Of a DNA stretch of 64,000 bases, positions 1 to 13,300 are shown in pieces. The notes beneath the pieces are model-generated. The model saw nothing but the letters and a program-made list of their open reading frames with translations. It was not told the origin of the DNA and made no database searches. The translations under genes and the position numbers were made by a program. The DNA comes from Bretschneidera sinensis. Its lineage: Eukaryota > Streptophyta > Magnoliopsida > Brassicales > Akaniaceae. Where the stretch lies: contig CM043702.1 of the NCBI GenBank assembly GCA_023935145.1, forward strand, positions 58,167,501 through 58,231,500, in the 5' to 3' direction. Numbering within the stretch: position 1 is the first letter of the stretch; each line of letters begins with the position of its first letter.

Positions 1-334
1 ACTTTTTGCATATTTAAGGAAACGTTTGGTCTTGTAGGAACTAATAGCTTGGAAATAACACTTTGTAGAGTAATTGCTATAAAAAATGCAGATGACAAAT
101 AATTATATACTGAATTATAAATAAGAAATTTAAGGACTGTATAAGACGCTAGTAGCATTGGAAACACTAATATGAAGCATCTTTGCATGCAGCTGAAAGC
201 CTGAAACATACATGCCTTTCAAAATGTAATTTTGGAATCATGCAAATCTTGCACTGCTGATAATATCACAAGTATCACAGTAGTAAAATATACTGTCTCT
301 TTGTACAAACTGCAAGAGACTAAGATAGTGCAGT
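1..334. other. 3' flank of the dioxygenase gene
   Basis: AT-rich sequence downstream of the minus-strand dioxygenase stop codon. It should contain that gene's 3' UTR, but no polyadenylation signal could be chosen with confidence. No coding potential or repeat was recognised. Confidence 0.5.
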
Positions 335-3017
335 TTAAACTTTTGCAACATGAAGTGCTCTCATTCCTCGCTGATAGTACTCCCAGTGTGTGTTGGCGTA
401 ATCTTTCACCTTCTTGAATACTCTTGGTCTTTCCTCATCGATCAAGCCATCTTCTGGTCCAATATCTTTGCCTGGTTCAGGTGTGTAGAACACAGCAACA
501 GATAGCCTCTCCCTCACAGAGTTAGTCACAACTCTATGCACTGGACTCCTGAACAGTCCATTGGTCATGATCTGCTATCATCATGGGAGATGGATACCAT
601 ATATTATTTCCTCATCGTTAAGAACACAATATTGCATATCATTCAGTTTGTTTGAGAGAATCATAGAAAGTAGTCTCCGCAGCAAAATAAGAAAAGACTT
701 TTTATGCAACATCTTAAATGGTGAGAAACATTTTTTCTGTAAGTACATGAGCGTGCATTTCTTGGGATACTTATACTCCCACAAAGTTGTTTCATTGCTA
801 TTTATGTCATACGCATAAGGCTTTTAGCTGGGCCTCTAACTCGAATGAAAAGAACCTCATTAAAATTGGTTTGATATGTGGTAATGTTTATGGAATAAGT
901 TAAATGACAATGGAAATGCTATTGCTATAGATTTCTTGGTTAATTCCAAGGTCTTCTTGTTTGGAGTATTCTATGAGGTGCTTTGAAGTCCTCCGAAGGA
1001 AACAATTATAGCTCTGGGACCATAATGATTGTCTAAGGGCTTGTTTTGTGGTTAAGTCATGTTTGTGCTAGTATATCAGTATGTGTTTTAGATTACACTA
1101 CACTGTAGCAGCATGCATACCTCCATTTGATCACCCATGAGGACTAGGAGAGTATTAGATATTGTGGGGACCGTAAACCACTGCTTGTCTTTGTGGACCT
1201 GGAGGCCTTCAACATCATCTTGCAAGATAATGGTGTATCCTGATCCATCTGCGTGGGGTTTTAAGCCAAGAACAATTTCTGGCCTCTGGGAACATGAGTA
1301 GTAGTTAAACCTTGCTTGCAGTGTTCCTCGTTCACCAAACTGATTTAGAAAGCAATTTTCTTCCAACTGCAATGATTTTGCCATGGCTTTGGAAACAAGC
1401 TCCGTTACCATTTTCATCTTTTTAGAGTAACCATCTAAAACTTCTCTGATTCATTATCAGTGTTAGTCATAATTCTGAATATGTCATCAATATAAATGTG
1501 AAACCTATAAGTAAATAAAGGGTTTCCTTAGAAGAAATGAAAGAAAAATTGTGGGGGTTTTATAGAGGAATTGATGTTAATTTAAGTCCCCGTGTTCCAG
1601 CTGCTCAGCTTCTCCTAAGATAGATCATGACTTTGATGCATATTATGTAGATAGATGATTAATCATTGTTTCTATAAATAAGTCAAAGTGCGACATTTAT
1701 GCTGCAGATATATATTCCTTGTACTATTGGAATATAACGTGCTTCTCTATAACATACCTGAATTTGATGCGCTGATGGGTTATACTCCAACAATTATGAG
1801 ATGAATGTAATGTATGAATCAAGTATCTACTATCTAGAAGAATATGACATGTTATTTTAATGCTTTCTTGATGAGTTATGATGGAAGGAACATATAAAAA
1901 CTAATTTGATTGAGGGTTTTCTTTTTCTAGATAATACTTTAAAAATCAGTCGATAGGTGAATGAAAGGGGCAGAATGAAATAACCTGAATGATATTGGGA
2001 TTCCTGGCCAAAGTTTGAGCTTCCTTAGATCTTCTGGGTATACATCAAGAAACAAGCGATCCGACCAGTCAAGGTACTGACCTTCTTCAGGGACAGGGTC
2101 GGCACCATACCCTTCAAACTCGTCAACTCCTTTAGCATATTTCTTCTTCTCTTCCATTGGCTGTTCAAAGAACCCCCTTCCAACTTGGCGAACCTTATCT
2201 AGAATTGAAGTTGGAATTGCATGACCTATTGCCTGAAAATTCAGAACAAGCTTTTTAAACATGCTGGAATGGTTTAGAATTTATCATGGAACAAATTAAC
2301 GTTTTAAACCAAATGATTGTAGTGTAGGAATGCTGAAAAATAAATATCTATATTTATCTCTCTCTGTTCAGATCATATCTTTATCTTCATGTGGACTGGT
2401 TTCAAATTTATGTTTCTGTCAGCTACTCAAGGGAAAATCAGAAAAAGAATTCGAACATTCTACTCAGATTTTGATGATCAGGTAGTAAGATTGCCTGATC
2501 CTCACCTACTCATCTGCATAATATTCTGTTCATAACCAATATATGAACAAATAATTATAAGCATGACGTTAAGGATCGTAGTAGTCTTTGGTCCTGATGA
2601 CCATTAATGAAAGGAACTACTGCTTTTAGTTTTCTGATTCTACATGAATTTAGAATTATAATATTGTTCATCCAGTATGTTTGACAATCAGGACTGTTAA
2701 AGAATGAAAAATGACAATTATATGTTAAAATCTTTCCCTTTGTCTTCGTCCAGAGTTCAAACCTGAAAGCAGCCCCAAGAGCTAAGTGCTGATCTTAGTT
2801 TTTGTAGTTCTTCTTCTTGCTTGTTGCTGGGTGTTAATGATGAGAAGAGACTGAGGTCAATGATGGGTATCAGAGATGACGAAGAAGAAACATCATGTTC
2901 AACTTCGTTGCCCTCTCTACAAATATATGGTGCTGGTGGTTCTTCATCATTGAAGACCATTTCCTGGACACGCTTTAGCAGCAAAGCCTCAGCTCGGAGA
3001 ACTGAAACTCCTTCCAT
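335..3017 (-). CDS. 2-oxoglutarate/Fe(II)-dependent dioxygenase, SRG1/norcoclaurine-synthase-like (4 exons)
   Basis: Plant 2OG/Fe(II) oxygenase, a soluble enzyme family that couples 2-oxoglutarate decarboxylation to hydroxylation, desaturation or demethylation of metabolites. Exons read on the minus strand are 3017-2763, 2232-1985, 1445-1121 and 571-335. All introns are GT-AG (about 530-550 bp each) and the join is in frame, giving 354 residues, the usual family length. Exon 1 has the DIOX_N core IPIIDL (about residues 50-55). Exon 2 has DWSDRLF. Exon 3 carries the iron ligands in HADGSG (H232, D234). Exon 4 carries the third ligand in SPVHRV (H288) and the 2-oxoglutarate-binding R298-x-S300 in RERLSV. 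The first ATG gives the expected N-terminus. All catalytic residues are present and no lesion was seen, so the gene is probably functional. The substrate cannot be inferred; SRG1-like names are labels only. Confidence 0.93.
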
Positions 3018-3117
3018 GATTTCAGCTGCCTACAACTACGAGCTCCGAAGCTGTAAGAATTACCGAGAACTTTAGAATTCTGTCGTCTAATTTAAGGTGA
3101 GTAGTGGTAAATCCATT

Positions 3118-3328
3118 ATGTGAGCGTATTTGGATTCTTTCATTGCTTAGTGCCAAAGTAACCCAATCACACTTGATGGGCCATATGCGTGGAAATTATT
3201 TCTTGGTAAGTAATGTATCAATGTAAGCGTATTTGGATTCTTTCATTGCCTAGTGCCAAAGTAACCCAATCATACTTGATGGGCCATATGCGTGGAAATT
3301 ATTTCTTGGTAAGTAATGTATCAATGTA
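3118..3328. repeat. 103-bp tandem duplication upstream of the dioxygenase
   Basis: Two adjacent nearly identical copies, 3118-3220 and 3221-3323, followed by the first 5 bases of a third. Only about three substitutions separate them. The block starts about 100 bp upstream of the dioxygenase ATG, in its presumed promoter or 5' UTR, so it may duplicate regulatory sequence. Confidence 0.9.
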
Positions 3329-4427
3329 TACTTCTCATCTAGTTACATTGACTGAAAAAGACGTTGGACTAACCCAGCAGACGAGCCGATTTGGAGGCAG
3401 CAAATAAGAATTCTCAGATTTGCTTGAACCAGCTTGTCTCGTTTAAGCCACGATTCTGTTGGTTTGGGTTACTGAGCCCTTTTGAAGCTTGAGCTTGTTA
3501 CTAGAAGCCCTTACAGAGCTCAGCTTTAACTCTACAAATTATCAGATTTCCAAATCTGAAATCACCCTTAATGTTTCCTTAATTTGCTAAAAAGGACAAG
3601 TATTAATTCATGTCATGGAGATCTAGTTTCGTCATTGCTTTGCTGTTCTTAGAAAAATTAGTTTTAGTTGTTGGAAAACCAATACACTTGATATAGGTAG
3701 AAATACCCTACCCAATATAATTCGTACACGTGGATCGTGGCATGACTCGCAAACCTAAAGGGCATGGGTCAAGATCCCCTAGAGCATATCTAAAGGCATG
3801 GAATAAGATTGTGACATGACTCAAAGGCACGGGATAAGGCTGTAACGTGACTCGTAGGCACGGGTAAGGAGACCTAAACGACATGAATTAAGACCCCTTT
3901 ACGCAAACCTAAGGACATGGGATAAGACACTTAGTGAGACCCACTCTAGATCCTCTAAAGAAGAGATCTCTAGAGCCTATATTAAAAGGACTCAAGGTTT
4001 CATAAATGCAAGTTTCAGAACCAAAACCACTTCGACTCTCTCTCTCCCACTTCGATATTTTTCTGGCTCTTCTTTTCACTTCATCTCGATACTCTTACTA
4101 ACTAGACCGTTGGAAGGTCTTTCTAGGAGAACCAAATTCCAGGTGGTTTTCCTTGTAGAGGTTTGTGTATTAAGCTGATGTGGACATAGGAACGTTGCCA
4201 ATACTAAGCATCCATCTTATCCAATCCAGATTCAATTTGACAACAACACTCAATCACTTTTTTGGCATCAACAACACTCATTAATCTTGCTAGGCATTTA
4301 TCATTTTGTTTTGGAGATATTTTCTTTTTTTCCTTATCAAGGAAAGAAAAAAAGAAAAATTGCAAGTTTTATGTTCCCTTTGTTGGTTATCAGCTTAGTG
4401 AAACTGGGTTCAATGTTTGGTGTCTTA
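3329..4427. other. Intergenic, LTR-like repetitive remnant
   Basis: No gene seen. About 3755-3935 holds degenerate short repeats around the words CATGACTC and GGCATGGGATAAG. A TATA-like TATATTAAAA near 3980 is followed by a pyrimidine-rich stretch, which resembles the promoter part of a plant LTR read on the plus strand. Possible ends near 3695 and 4275 are too uncertain to call a complete solo LTR, and no target duplication was found. Confidence 0.35.
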
Positions 4428-4432
4428 CTATA

Positions 4433-5052
4433 TGTTGATGCCAAAAAGAGGATGTAGGATAGCCTTATCTTTTTCTTGACTCCATTGGGGTGGAAATGGT
4501 GTTGATAGTTTTAGATTTGGGGGATGGAACTTGACTTTGGATTTGTTCCTGTGATCACGTCTGTCTGGCACATGAAACCCCTGCAAGGAAAGCCACTCGG
4601 AATTTGGTGCTCTCGAAAGGACTCTCCGAAAATTAAGTCAATAGGTGTACCAAAGTGATGTAGAAGGAAATGTCTAGAGAGATACCGAAGTGGTATGAAG
4701 GGAACCAAAGTGGTTTTCTGTAATGACCATTGTGTTTTTCTTTTGGTCGCTCTTTTTTTCTTTTATCAATTTTTCTTATGAGAGCTTGAGCTTCTTTATA
4801 TAGGTAGTGGAGGCCTTTTGTCTCGAGTTCTAGGGTGGAGCCCAGAAGAGATTTGACTTTCCAAGCCTCGAGCCTTATGAGATACGACCTTTGCCTATGA
4901 GTTCTCCTATCAAGGATGAAATCTCTAGGCTCTTAGGGTGACGATCTCATCATGCGTAGGGAGGTTTGACTCTTACCCAGCCTAGGGTGGTGGGTCATTA
5001 TTATGCTCAACGTGTCCAGTTCTTACCGGATCGATTGATTTTGCTCATATCA
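4433..5052 (-). repeat. 3' LTR of the 4.4-26.8 kb derivative
   Basis: A 620-bp LTR with TG...CA ends on the plus strand. A TATA-like TATATAGG lies at about 4797. The partner is 13700-14286 plus 26741-26759. The many substitutions and small indels between copies point to an old insertion. Confidence 0.75.
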
Positions 5053-5164
5053 TATGCCCCACACTCCCTTGAATTTTTTTAGAGTTTTATAAGGGAGTAA
5101 AGATCTTCCCTTATGCCTTCCTTGTTGTTCTTGGTCAGTGTGTACCTTGATGTGTATTTTGGTG

Positions 5165-6520
5165 GGTCATTACAGATTTGAAAGGTTGTTGAGCGCAACT
5201 GTGTGGCTAAAGCCTTAATTCCACTTCTTCCTGGACGGAACTGTATGGCAGGAAGTCATATTCTCTCTTCAGCCTAGATGGAACTATGAGACGTAAAAGC
5301 CATAGTTTCTCTTCTACAGGAATTGTATAGCTGGACTTCAGCAGGAGTTGTATTACTGAAGCTTTAATTCCTATTTTTCTCGAGTGAAATTATGAGGCGT
5401 AGAAGTCGTAGTTCCACTTTGGTGGGAATTGTATGGCTGAAGTTATAACTTCACTTTAGTAGGAATTGTCTGGTATGAGCTGTAATTCCTCTTAGAATCT
5501 GGATGGAATTGTGAGACGTAGAAGTCATAGTCCTTCTTCGGCAGAAATTGTATAGCTAGATCCTTAATCTACTTTAGTGAGAGTTCTATTACTGAAACCT
5601 TATTCCTCTTTTGCTCGAATGGACATGTGAAAGATGGAAGCCGTAATTCCACTTTGACAGGAATTGTATAGCTGGAGTTATAACTCCACTTCAGCAAGAA
5701 TTGTATGGCACTATGTGGCGTAGATGTTGTAGTCCCTCTTTGATATGAATTATATAGCTGAAGCCTTCAGTGAGAATTGTATGACTGAAGCCTTAATTCT
5801 TCTCTTGCTTTAGTGGAACTGTGAAGTGTTGAAGCCGTAGTTCCAGTTTGGCGGCAATTGTGTGGTTGAAGCCGTAACTCCACTTTAGTAGGATTTGTAT
5901 AGCAGGAACAGTAATTTCTCTTTGAATCTGGATGGAATTGTGAGGCGCAGAAGTCGTAGTTCCACTTTTGCAAGAATTATATAGCTGGAGCCTTAATTCC
6001 AATTCAATGGGAATTGTATGACTGAATCCTTAATTTCATTTTTGCTTGAGTGGAACTATGAGATGTAGAAGTTGGAGTTCCATTTCGGCTAGACTTGTAT
6101 GACTGAAGCTGCAACTTCACTTCAGTAGGAATTGTATAGCACGAGCCGTAATTCTTCTTTAAATCTGGACGGAACAGTGAGGCATAGAAGCTGTAGTTCT
6201 TTCTCTATATGAATTGTTTAACCAGAGCCTTAATTCCACTTTAGTGGGAGATGTATGACTAAAGCTTTAATTACTTTTTTGCTCGAGTGAAACTGTGAGG
6301 CGTAGAAGTTGTAGTTCCACTTCGGCCTGAATTGTATCTCTGAAACCATAACTCCACTTTTGTATGAATTGTATGACATGAGCCATAATTCTTCTTTGAA
6401 TCTGGATGGAATTGTGAGAGTGAAACCTTAATTCCACTTCTGCCTGGATGAAACTGTGTGGCAATGGAGGCCTGAGTTCCATTTAGGTGGGAATTGTATG
6501 ACTGAAGTCGTATTTTCGCT
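5165..6520. repeat. Higher-order tandem array, ~236-bp period from ~47-bp subunits
   Basis: The array is built from degenerate words of the type GGAATTGTATGGCTGAAGCC and CGTAGAAGTCGTAGTTCC. The marker AATCTGGATGGAATTGTGAG recurs near 5271, 5496, 5925, 6162 and 6399. The spacings of 225, 429, 237 and 237 show a period of about 236 bp with one unit lacking a clear marker. Each period holds roughly five subunits. It lies between the polypurine tract and the antisense coding remnant. Frames through it are not real genes. Confidence 0.85.
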
Positions 6521-6990
6521 TATGTGATGAGGCATTAATTTTTCTGAGGCGCTCTTTGCGAACTATTTCATTTATGACAAGATATGTTTGTGTTGCCCGA
6601 AGTACCTTTTGTTATTTTCAAAGCTAAATGCCTATTAAAGACACATTTAATGCCACGATATGTTTGCAGGTGCTATTTAAAGGACACAATGGCTTCACTT
6701 TCTTCTTATTGGCTTTATTTGTGCACTAGTTCAACGAAGCAATTAGTTTCCTTAGAGAAATTTTTTTGGTGAACATTTTTAGTTTTTGTTAGAGTTCTTA
6801 CTTTTTTATGAATGTTTCTCATGCTTCTCTTTTGTTTTTCCTTGCTTCTTTTGATAAGCATTTCCTTTTTTTAATGAGAGTGTGAGACTAAATGGAGAAG
6901 CCTTCAAAGGGGAGGAGAATATTGGGAGGGAAAACCTTGGTTCTGTGAGTTTAGAATGAGAGCCTAGTGGGGCACAACTTTCTTCGCAAG
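6521..6990. other. Spacer between tandem array and antisense gene remnant
   Basis: AT- and T-rich sequence with no convincing frame. It may hold the promoter and 5' part of the plus-strand remnant that follows. Confidence 0.4.
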
Positions 6991-9033
6991 AGGTTAGTGT
7001 TGCTTCCATTAGTTGTGATTTTCAAGTTGAAGGGGTGCCTTGTAGGATCTCTAAGTCCGAGCTTTAGTTTATTACCGCTAGGTTTTTTGTTCCTCTAGGG
7101 TGGAGGGTTAGACATTCTACTCCTGACCAGAGGGCCTGCATTTCTTTGAAGGATGAGAGACTATACCTCCTGACCTGTTGTTATCTTGACCATTTGATAG
7201 CATGGATGAAGTTTCCCCTTGACCATGATGTTTCCCAGATAGCAAATCACTATGGAATATGCATTTCCTAGCTTTCCTCGAATGGTATGGGGAGTATAGT
7301 GAGTTTTGTGCTGGCCTTGAGAAAATATGTTGGGTACAATATGGGTGATGAGAAGGACAAGGTGAGGATGTTTAGGTGGTTCTACACCCTCAAAAAGCAC
7401 ACAGATAAAGGGTGATGCAATTTTTACCCTAGGACTAGTAGGAAGATTCTGAACAACCTTTCTTCTATCAAATACTTGAAGGAAAAGTATTTTTTCATAG
7501 AGGGGTCAGAGTCTTTTGAGGTTTTATTGGAGTGGAGTTACAAGGTCATTCCTGATCAAAAGCTTATGGTCATGAATCCTAAGGAGTAAGCGACTGCCAA
7601 TAAGGTCGTGGGTGCCATACCCAATATGTCTGACAAAGACTTGGCCAACGAATTACTGTTGAGGACTTTCCAGCTTAGCCTTTATACCTTTTTCCCAATC
7701 TAATGGTAGTTAAAACTTGCATTCTTGACTTATCTTATGATATTTAACCTTGATTTTTTCTTTTCGTAGCCAACGCCATGTTAACCCCTACTGAAATGGC
7801 GAGGATGTCTCATGAGAAAAAGGAAAGTTGGCTCTTCTAGTACTGCTGTCGAGAAGAAGAAGGCCAAAATAGGAAAACCTAAAGTTCAGACCGAGGTGCG
7901 GCTAGCTGATGTACAATAGGCTGAGGTGCATTAGATTGAGGTGATGGGAGCTGAGGTCCCTAAGGGAGTTGAAGTAGTGGATATAGAGGATGTGGTACCT
8001 TCTTCTGGTACTGCAATTCCTGTAGTGCCACTTGTTTCTTCTACTCTTGAGCCTCCCTCTTCTAGGGCAGCTACTTCAACTGTGCCATTTGCTTATGCTC
8101 TATTCCTCTCTTCCTCTACTGCGGTTGAAACTCCTATTATCGAGGGTTCTAGTTCGGAGGAATTTAAGGAGTACAAACTGAACTAGAAGGTCAAGGCCAC
8201 AGACTCCGCTTTCGATGGGGGAAGCGTGGTCCATCAGCTTCTTTGGGGTTCGATCTTGCTTTATGATGCAAGGACACTGAAAAAACTCTCGCCTCAATAA
8301 CTGATAGTGAGCACAATGGAGTCCTACTACAAGGTAAGATCTGAGGTCCCTGTATTTGGTGAAGTTTTTTTACTTATCTTCACTCTTGATGTATTCTGAC
8401 CGATGTGGATTTGATTTAGGCTAGCATGTATGCTTCCTTTCTCAGTGACTCTTTCTAGTCCATATTTAACACTTCGTGGACTACAGGAGAGTGAGAAGAC
8501 TCTATAGAAGTTGTTGGATGAAAACGGGGAATGTTTGGAGGTCCTCACGAGTCAGAACAGCTACTTAAAGGCTAAAATGGGGAAACTGCAGCCCTCTTTG
8601 GCCATGGTAGAAAACAACTGCCAGACTACTCGGGAGAAATTCAAGTCGTTGAAGGCTGAAGTCTCTAGACTCCATGAGCTGGAGTGTAAGTTCGAGGCTG
8701 AAATGAACCATCTCCAATAGGTGGAGGGGGAACTGAGGGTTGAACTGGATGGTCTCTACGGGGTGAAGGGAGAACTGGGAGTTGAGCTAGAATAAGCTCC
8801 ACTCTTTGTCGTGGAGAACTTTTGCAATTCTGAAGCCTTCAAGAATGAGCTATTGATGGAGGCTTCAGGATACTATGATGTGGGTTTCGAGACAGCTAAG
8901 AAGGCTGGAGCTAAGCGTTGGTCTGATCTGTAATGGGCTAGTTTGAAGGACCGTAAAGACCTTGAGAAGCAGGCAGGGGCTGAAAGAATGGTGGTTGAGG
9001 TCAAGGTTAAAAAGACTAGGAATGAGAAGTAGT
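6990..9033 (+). pseudogene. Decayed antisense ORF of a Tat-type element ('putative gypsy type transposon' domain plus coiled coil)
   Basis: Plus-strand fragments in several frames run from a globular N-terminal part (words such as FFVPLGWRVRHSTPDQ, LIAWMKFPL and YNMGDEKDKVRMFRWFY, about 7070-7680) through a Ser/Thr/Pro-rich linker (about 7940-8170) to a Lys/Glu coiled coil (about 8480-9030, e.g. SLKAEVSRLHELE). The order and wording match plant proteins annotated as Transposase_28 or 'putative gypsy type transposon', known to me as extra ORFs in Tat elements. Many stops and frameshifts make it a pseudogene. It runs opposite to the PBS-PPT polarity of the surrounding LTRs, as reported for antisense ORFs in this lineage. 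The function of the family is unknown. Assignment rests on recognition, not a search. Confidence 0.6.
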
Positions 9034-10350
9034 AGTCTTAGACTTAAAACTTTTTGTTTTTCATTTCCCTATAGTTTTGGTCTCGAAGCTCACAAATTAT
9101 AAATACATTTTAGATGAATGAGAAATGTTTGTTTTTTTACATCTCGTATTTGCATTTTACTACTTCTATCCAGTAGAATTTACAAGACTTTTTACAAGTG
9201 TTGAGACTTCTGTCTTTGAACTTTGGTCCTGATTTCTCTATCTCAGCTTCAATTGAGTAAATTGTCTAGACTAGTGCTTGTTAGGCATGAGACTTTTATC
9301 ATTTACTTTGGGCTCTTTAAGATCTTCATCTCAGGAGAGCTAAATGAAGATTCTTAACGAGTTTGGCCCTAGTGTTAGACTTTGGTTTTTCACTTTGGGT
9401 GAAAGTCTTTAGTTCATTTAGCCATCTCCATGGTGCTATGATCTAGACTGAAGATTGATTATAAGTTTCAGTGCTCTTCCTTCGCCTTACTTAGGCAGGT
9501 TCTGAGTGTAGTAATGAGTTGAGAAACTTAATCTACCTTGAGGAAAGATGTAAGGCTAGATCTGTATCATTTCTTTGAGAGTTGGTGGGAAAGCTTAGCA
9601 CAAATCTGTCTATGAATGTCCATGAATGAGCATTTGGAGAATTGTTGGTTTCTGTATGCTTAATGGGCCCGTCTCTCAAGTATAGGGTTTGATCTTCAGC
9701 ATCTCAGAACTGTCAGGGCTTGCTGCATTCATGACTTCTTAGGAGAGTAGATCCAAGGCCTTATCTTGTTCGAGATGTTGAGGCTGCTAGTCTTCAAAAC
9801 GAGGTTGATGCGCTCGTCTTCGATCTTGGCTTTTTATAGACTTTGAGTAGCTCATAAATCCTTACGCCTTCTCAGAGGCAAGGAGGAGGTTCGGAATTGA
9901 CTGAGAGCTGAGCTAGAGAGATTTTTAGGGTGCCGAGTTTGGCTTCGATCACCTAGCTCCCAATTAGGCTTATGTTGTTGCTCGTATCGAGTCGAGGTTA
10001 CTGTTTCTTCTCGATCTTTCGAGATGGTTGATACACTAACTTTACGGCAGTGAACTTGAATAGGTTGAATTCGAGCTGGGTCTAGTGCCATATGTGCGAT
10101 CATGAAAACCAAGAGGTCACATTGAGATTTGAGTGCCTTTCACTCCATTCTGTTAGTTGGGGCAGCCGGATGCTCGATGAGATTGACTTTGACAGGGTTG
10201 GATTGGACCAACTCATAGTGGGTCCCAAGTTTTCATTGATTCTCGGAGGTTTGATGAGGGTTGTGTCCATTCATATGCCCCTTTGATGGTGTTATGCTAT
10301 ATTCTCTCCTTTGGTGGAGGGATGAATAAAGCTCTTTAAGGCTACAGTGT
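9034..10350. other. Non-coding interior of the gypsy derivative
   Basis: Lies between the antisense remnant and the solo LTR insertion. The distal part, with 13628-13699 beyond the insertion, forms the leader next to the primer site. Short frames such as 9852-10112 resemble no known protein. No gag, protease or reverse transcriptase was found. Confidence 0.5.
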
Positions 10351-10355
10351 TAGGA

Positions 10356-13300
10356 TGTAATACCCATATTTGTAAAGTAAGGGTTAAAAAAAAGTTTTAT
10401 TGAAAAAAAAAATTCGGGACGTCTAGCAAAAAGAAAGAAAGAAAGAAAGAAAAAGTCTTCTTTAAAAAAAAACACCAAAACATGGCAGCAGGCTTGCATA
10501 CCTTCCACCTAACAAAAACGTGGAGGCTTGTGGGGGGCTGCCAAAGATATTTTAAAAAAAAATCTTACTTTTATATATAGTAAGTATCTGTAAGCGTAAC
10601 TATATTATACTTAACAAATTTCATTTAGTTTTCTTTCAAATTATTCTATTTCTTTAAACACTTGGGAACTGAAAGAAATGTTGAAAGAGCAAAATTTTGA
10701 AGGAGTTTACGGAGGAATTTTATAGAGAGTCACGGGAAACTATCAGAAAAACAGAAGGCAATAAGGTAATGTTTATTTTTAAATTTTTAGCATACATGAA
10801 ATTTCTTGGAATTTAAAGTGGAAATTTTCAAAGGGTGTGATTTATGAAGAATTGAAGAATAAATTAGAAATTTAATATAAATATTATGTCAGGTGTTGAC
10901 GATCAGCAACTGGGGGAAATTACTGAGTGGAACGGGAGGCAAAGAAGTGATCCACGGGTAACTCTAAGTGCTACGTGGTGAGTTGGATTTACTATAAGAA
11001 ATCTAAATAAAAATGAAATATTTAATGATAATATTAAAATAAATTATTAGCTTATGCTTTGGTGGTAGATAAAAATTTAATTGATAGGTATGATATAAAT
11101 ATTGGACATGTAAAAAATTATTATGTGGAAAGAAATATTATTAGAATAATGAGTTAATTGAATAATGATGGTGATAAATAAAATTCTTGATGAGTTATGG
11201 CTAATAAATGGATGTGATATATGAGGAGAAAAAAGTAATGAAATTTATTAAGTAGAAATTCGAGGAAAGACAGAGTGGTTGAATTTAATATTTGAATTCA
11301 TGTTGTTTTTATATTATTCTTGTTATGCATATTTCATATCATTGTTCATATGTATGTGTAATAAATAAAAGAAAGAACCGGGAGGGGGCCGGTCTAATTG
11401 AAAAACTGTGGCAGCCGGTATATGCTAGAAATAAAAGGGACACCATGACAATCGGTATATTCTGGAAATAAATACTGTGACAGCCGATATATGTTGGAAA
11501 GAAAAGAACCAGGAGGGGACCGATCTAAGATAATAAAAACATGTCGATAAGTGGGAAGACGTTCCCTAATAATAATAATTTATGCATTGCATCTATTTTA
11601 CATGTTGATTTTATTACTAAAATGTTGTGGATATTATGCATTATTTTACTTGTAAATAAATAAGTCTCACAGAGAGACAGTTACAGTGAGAAAAAAACAT
11701 AGAAGTATGATATGATAGTAATTATTTAAATGTTAGACTATATGCTATTATCCAGTCATATGAGAAATAAATGATTTAATATTAAAAGGGTTATTTATAC
11801 AAATTGAATACTTCTAGTAAATTTAATTCATTAAGCTTGTGAAGCTCATTGTTGTAAGTTTTAAATTACTTGCAAGTGCATGAGTCGTTTGCAATATAGT
11901 GTTGTATAAGTGCGAGGTCGAATCCACAGGGAATTGCGTTGTGAAAATATATTTTTATCTAAACTAACTCTATTTTAATGTAGTTTCGAATTTTGGATTG
12001 TATCTTGCAAAGAAATATAAACTAAACTAAATTGATTTAAAAACAACTGATAAAAACACTAAGGTTTTCTGAATCAACCCCACCAAAGTAAAGAATATAT
12101 CTTCATGTTCTATATAAAAATAATCTATCAAATCATTCCATGAATCCACAATTATACAAATCACGACGAATACCCAAACTAAACCAAAACAATCCAATGT
12201 ATCCGTTTAATTCACAAATCACAATGGATATCCAATCTAATTTGAATGATCCGCCGTATCCGACAGATGAAATACAAGGAATATCCAATTTAAAAATTTA
12301 AAAACAATCAACCATAAGATTTTACTCAAACAATTGAAATAGAACATTTATACTAAAAATATCAGAATTGTACGAACACTAAACAATGGCGAGACTTCAT
12401 CTTCAACCTTAGATGAAGATTTTAGCCTCGCATAATTATGAACATAATTTTCACAATTACAGTGCTAAACATTTAAACTTTAAAACTTAAAATAAATTAA
12501 AACTAACAATACATGGATAAAGAGATTCCACTCGCAGATGTCGTGCGACGCTTCCCCTCTTGGTAGTAAAGCCTTCGAGATCCACCAGAATGCTAGCAAA
12601 AGTCCTCCAGATTGCCCACACATTTGATGAAGTGAAATTTGGATTTTATAGGGGAACTCCATGAGTGCAATGTGTTTCCAATCCGATGTGGGATGTGGGA
12701 TATAGAAGGTGTTTCCAACCGATGTGGGATGTGGGATTTAAGTCTTCACATGCCCTTCAAAACTTCTGCCCACTCTGAAATCTCGCACAGCCTGACATTT
12801 GTCTACTAAAACTGCCATAACTTTCTCTAGGAAAATCATATTTACCAGCTGTAAAATTTCCCAGAAAATAGACATCCAGATCTTTCCAAGCATATATGGC
12901 TCATCTCCTGGTTCTTCTTGAATTATTACAGTTTAATCCATAAAAACCACTTCTGCCACGCTAAAATCACGCACAGCCTGACCTTTGTCTACTAAAACTA
13001 TCATAACTTTCTCTAAAAAAATAATATTTGCAAGCCATAAAATTCTCCAGAAAATAGACATTCGGATCTTTCCAAGCATATATGGCTCATCTCCTGGTTC
13101 TTCCTGAATCAATATAGTTTAATCCGCAAAGGTGACTGATCTGTACAGGAAATTCTGACAATTTAGTGAAACTCGTTTCCAAGTGCTTGTAAACCTGTAA
13201 AACAACGAAAAACAACTCAAAGTAACAAATTTTTAAGCTAGCAAATGTAAATTAAGGGGCCAAAATATGCAATATTTGGCACTCATCACTCATTGTACAA

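Noticed and set aside
3118..3328. CRISPR-like direct repeats
   Set aside because: Only two copies with no spacers, in a plant genome; a simple tandem duplication.
5767..6482. Frames of 68-71 codons on the minus strand
   Set aside because: Products of the tandem array, with repeated NSIQIQR/WSYGF words and no protein family.
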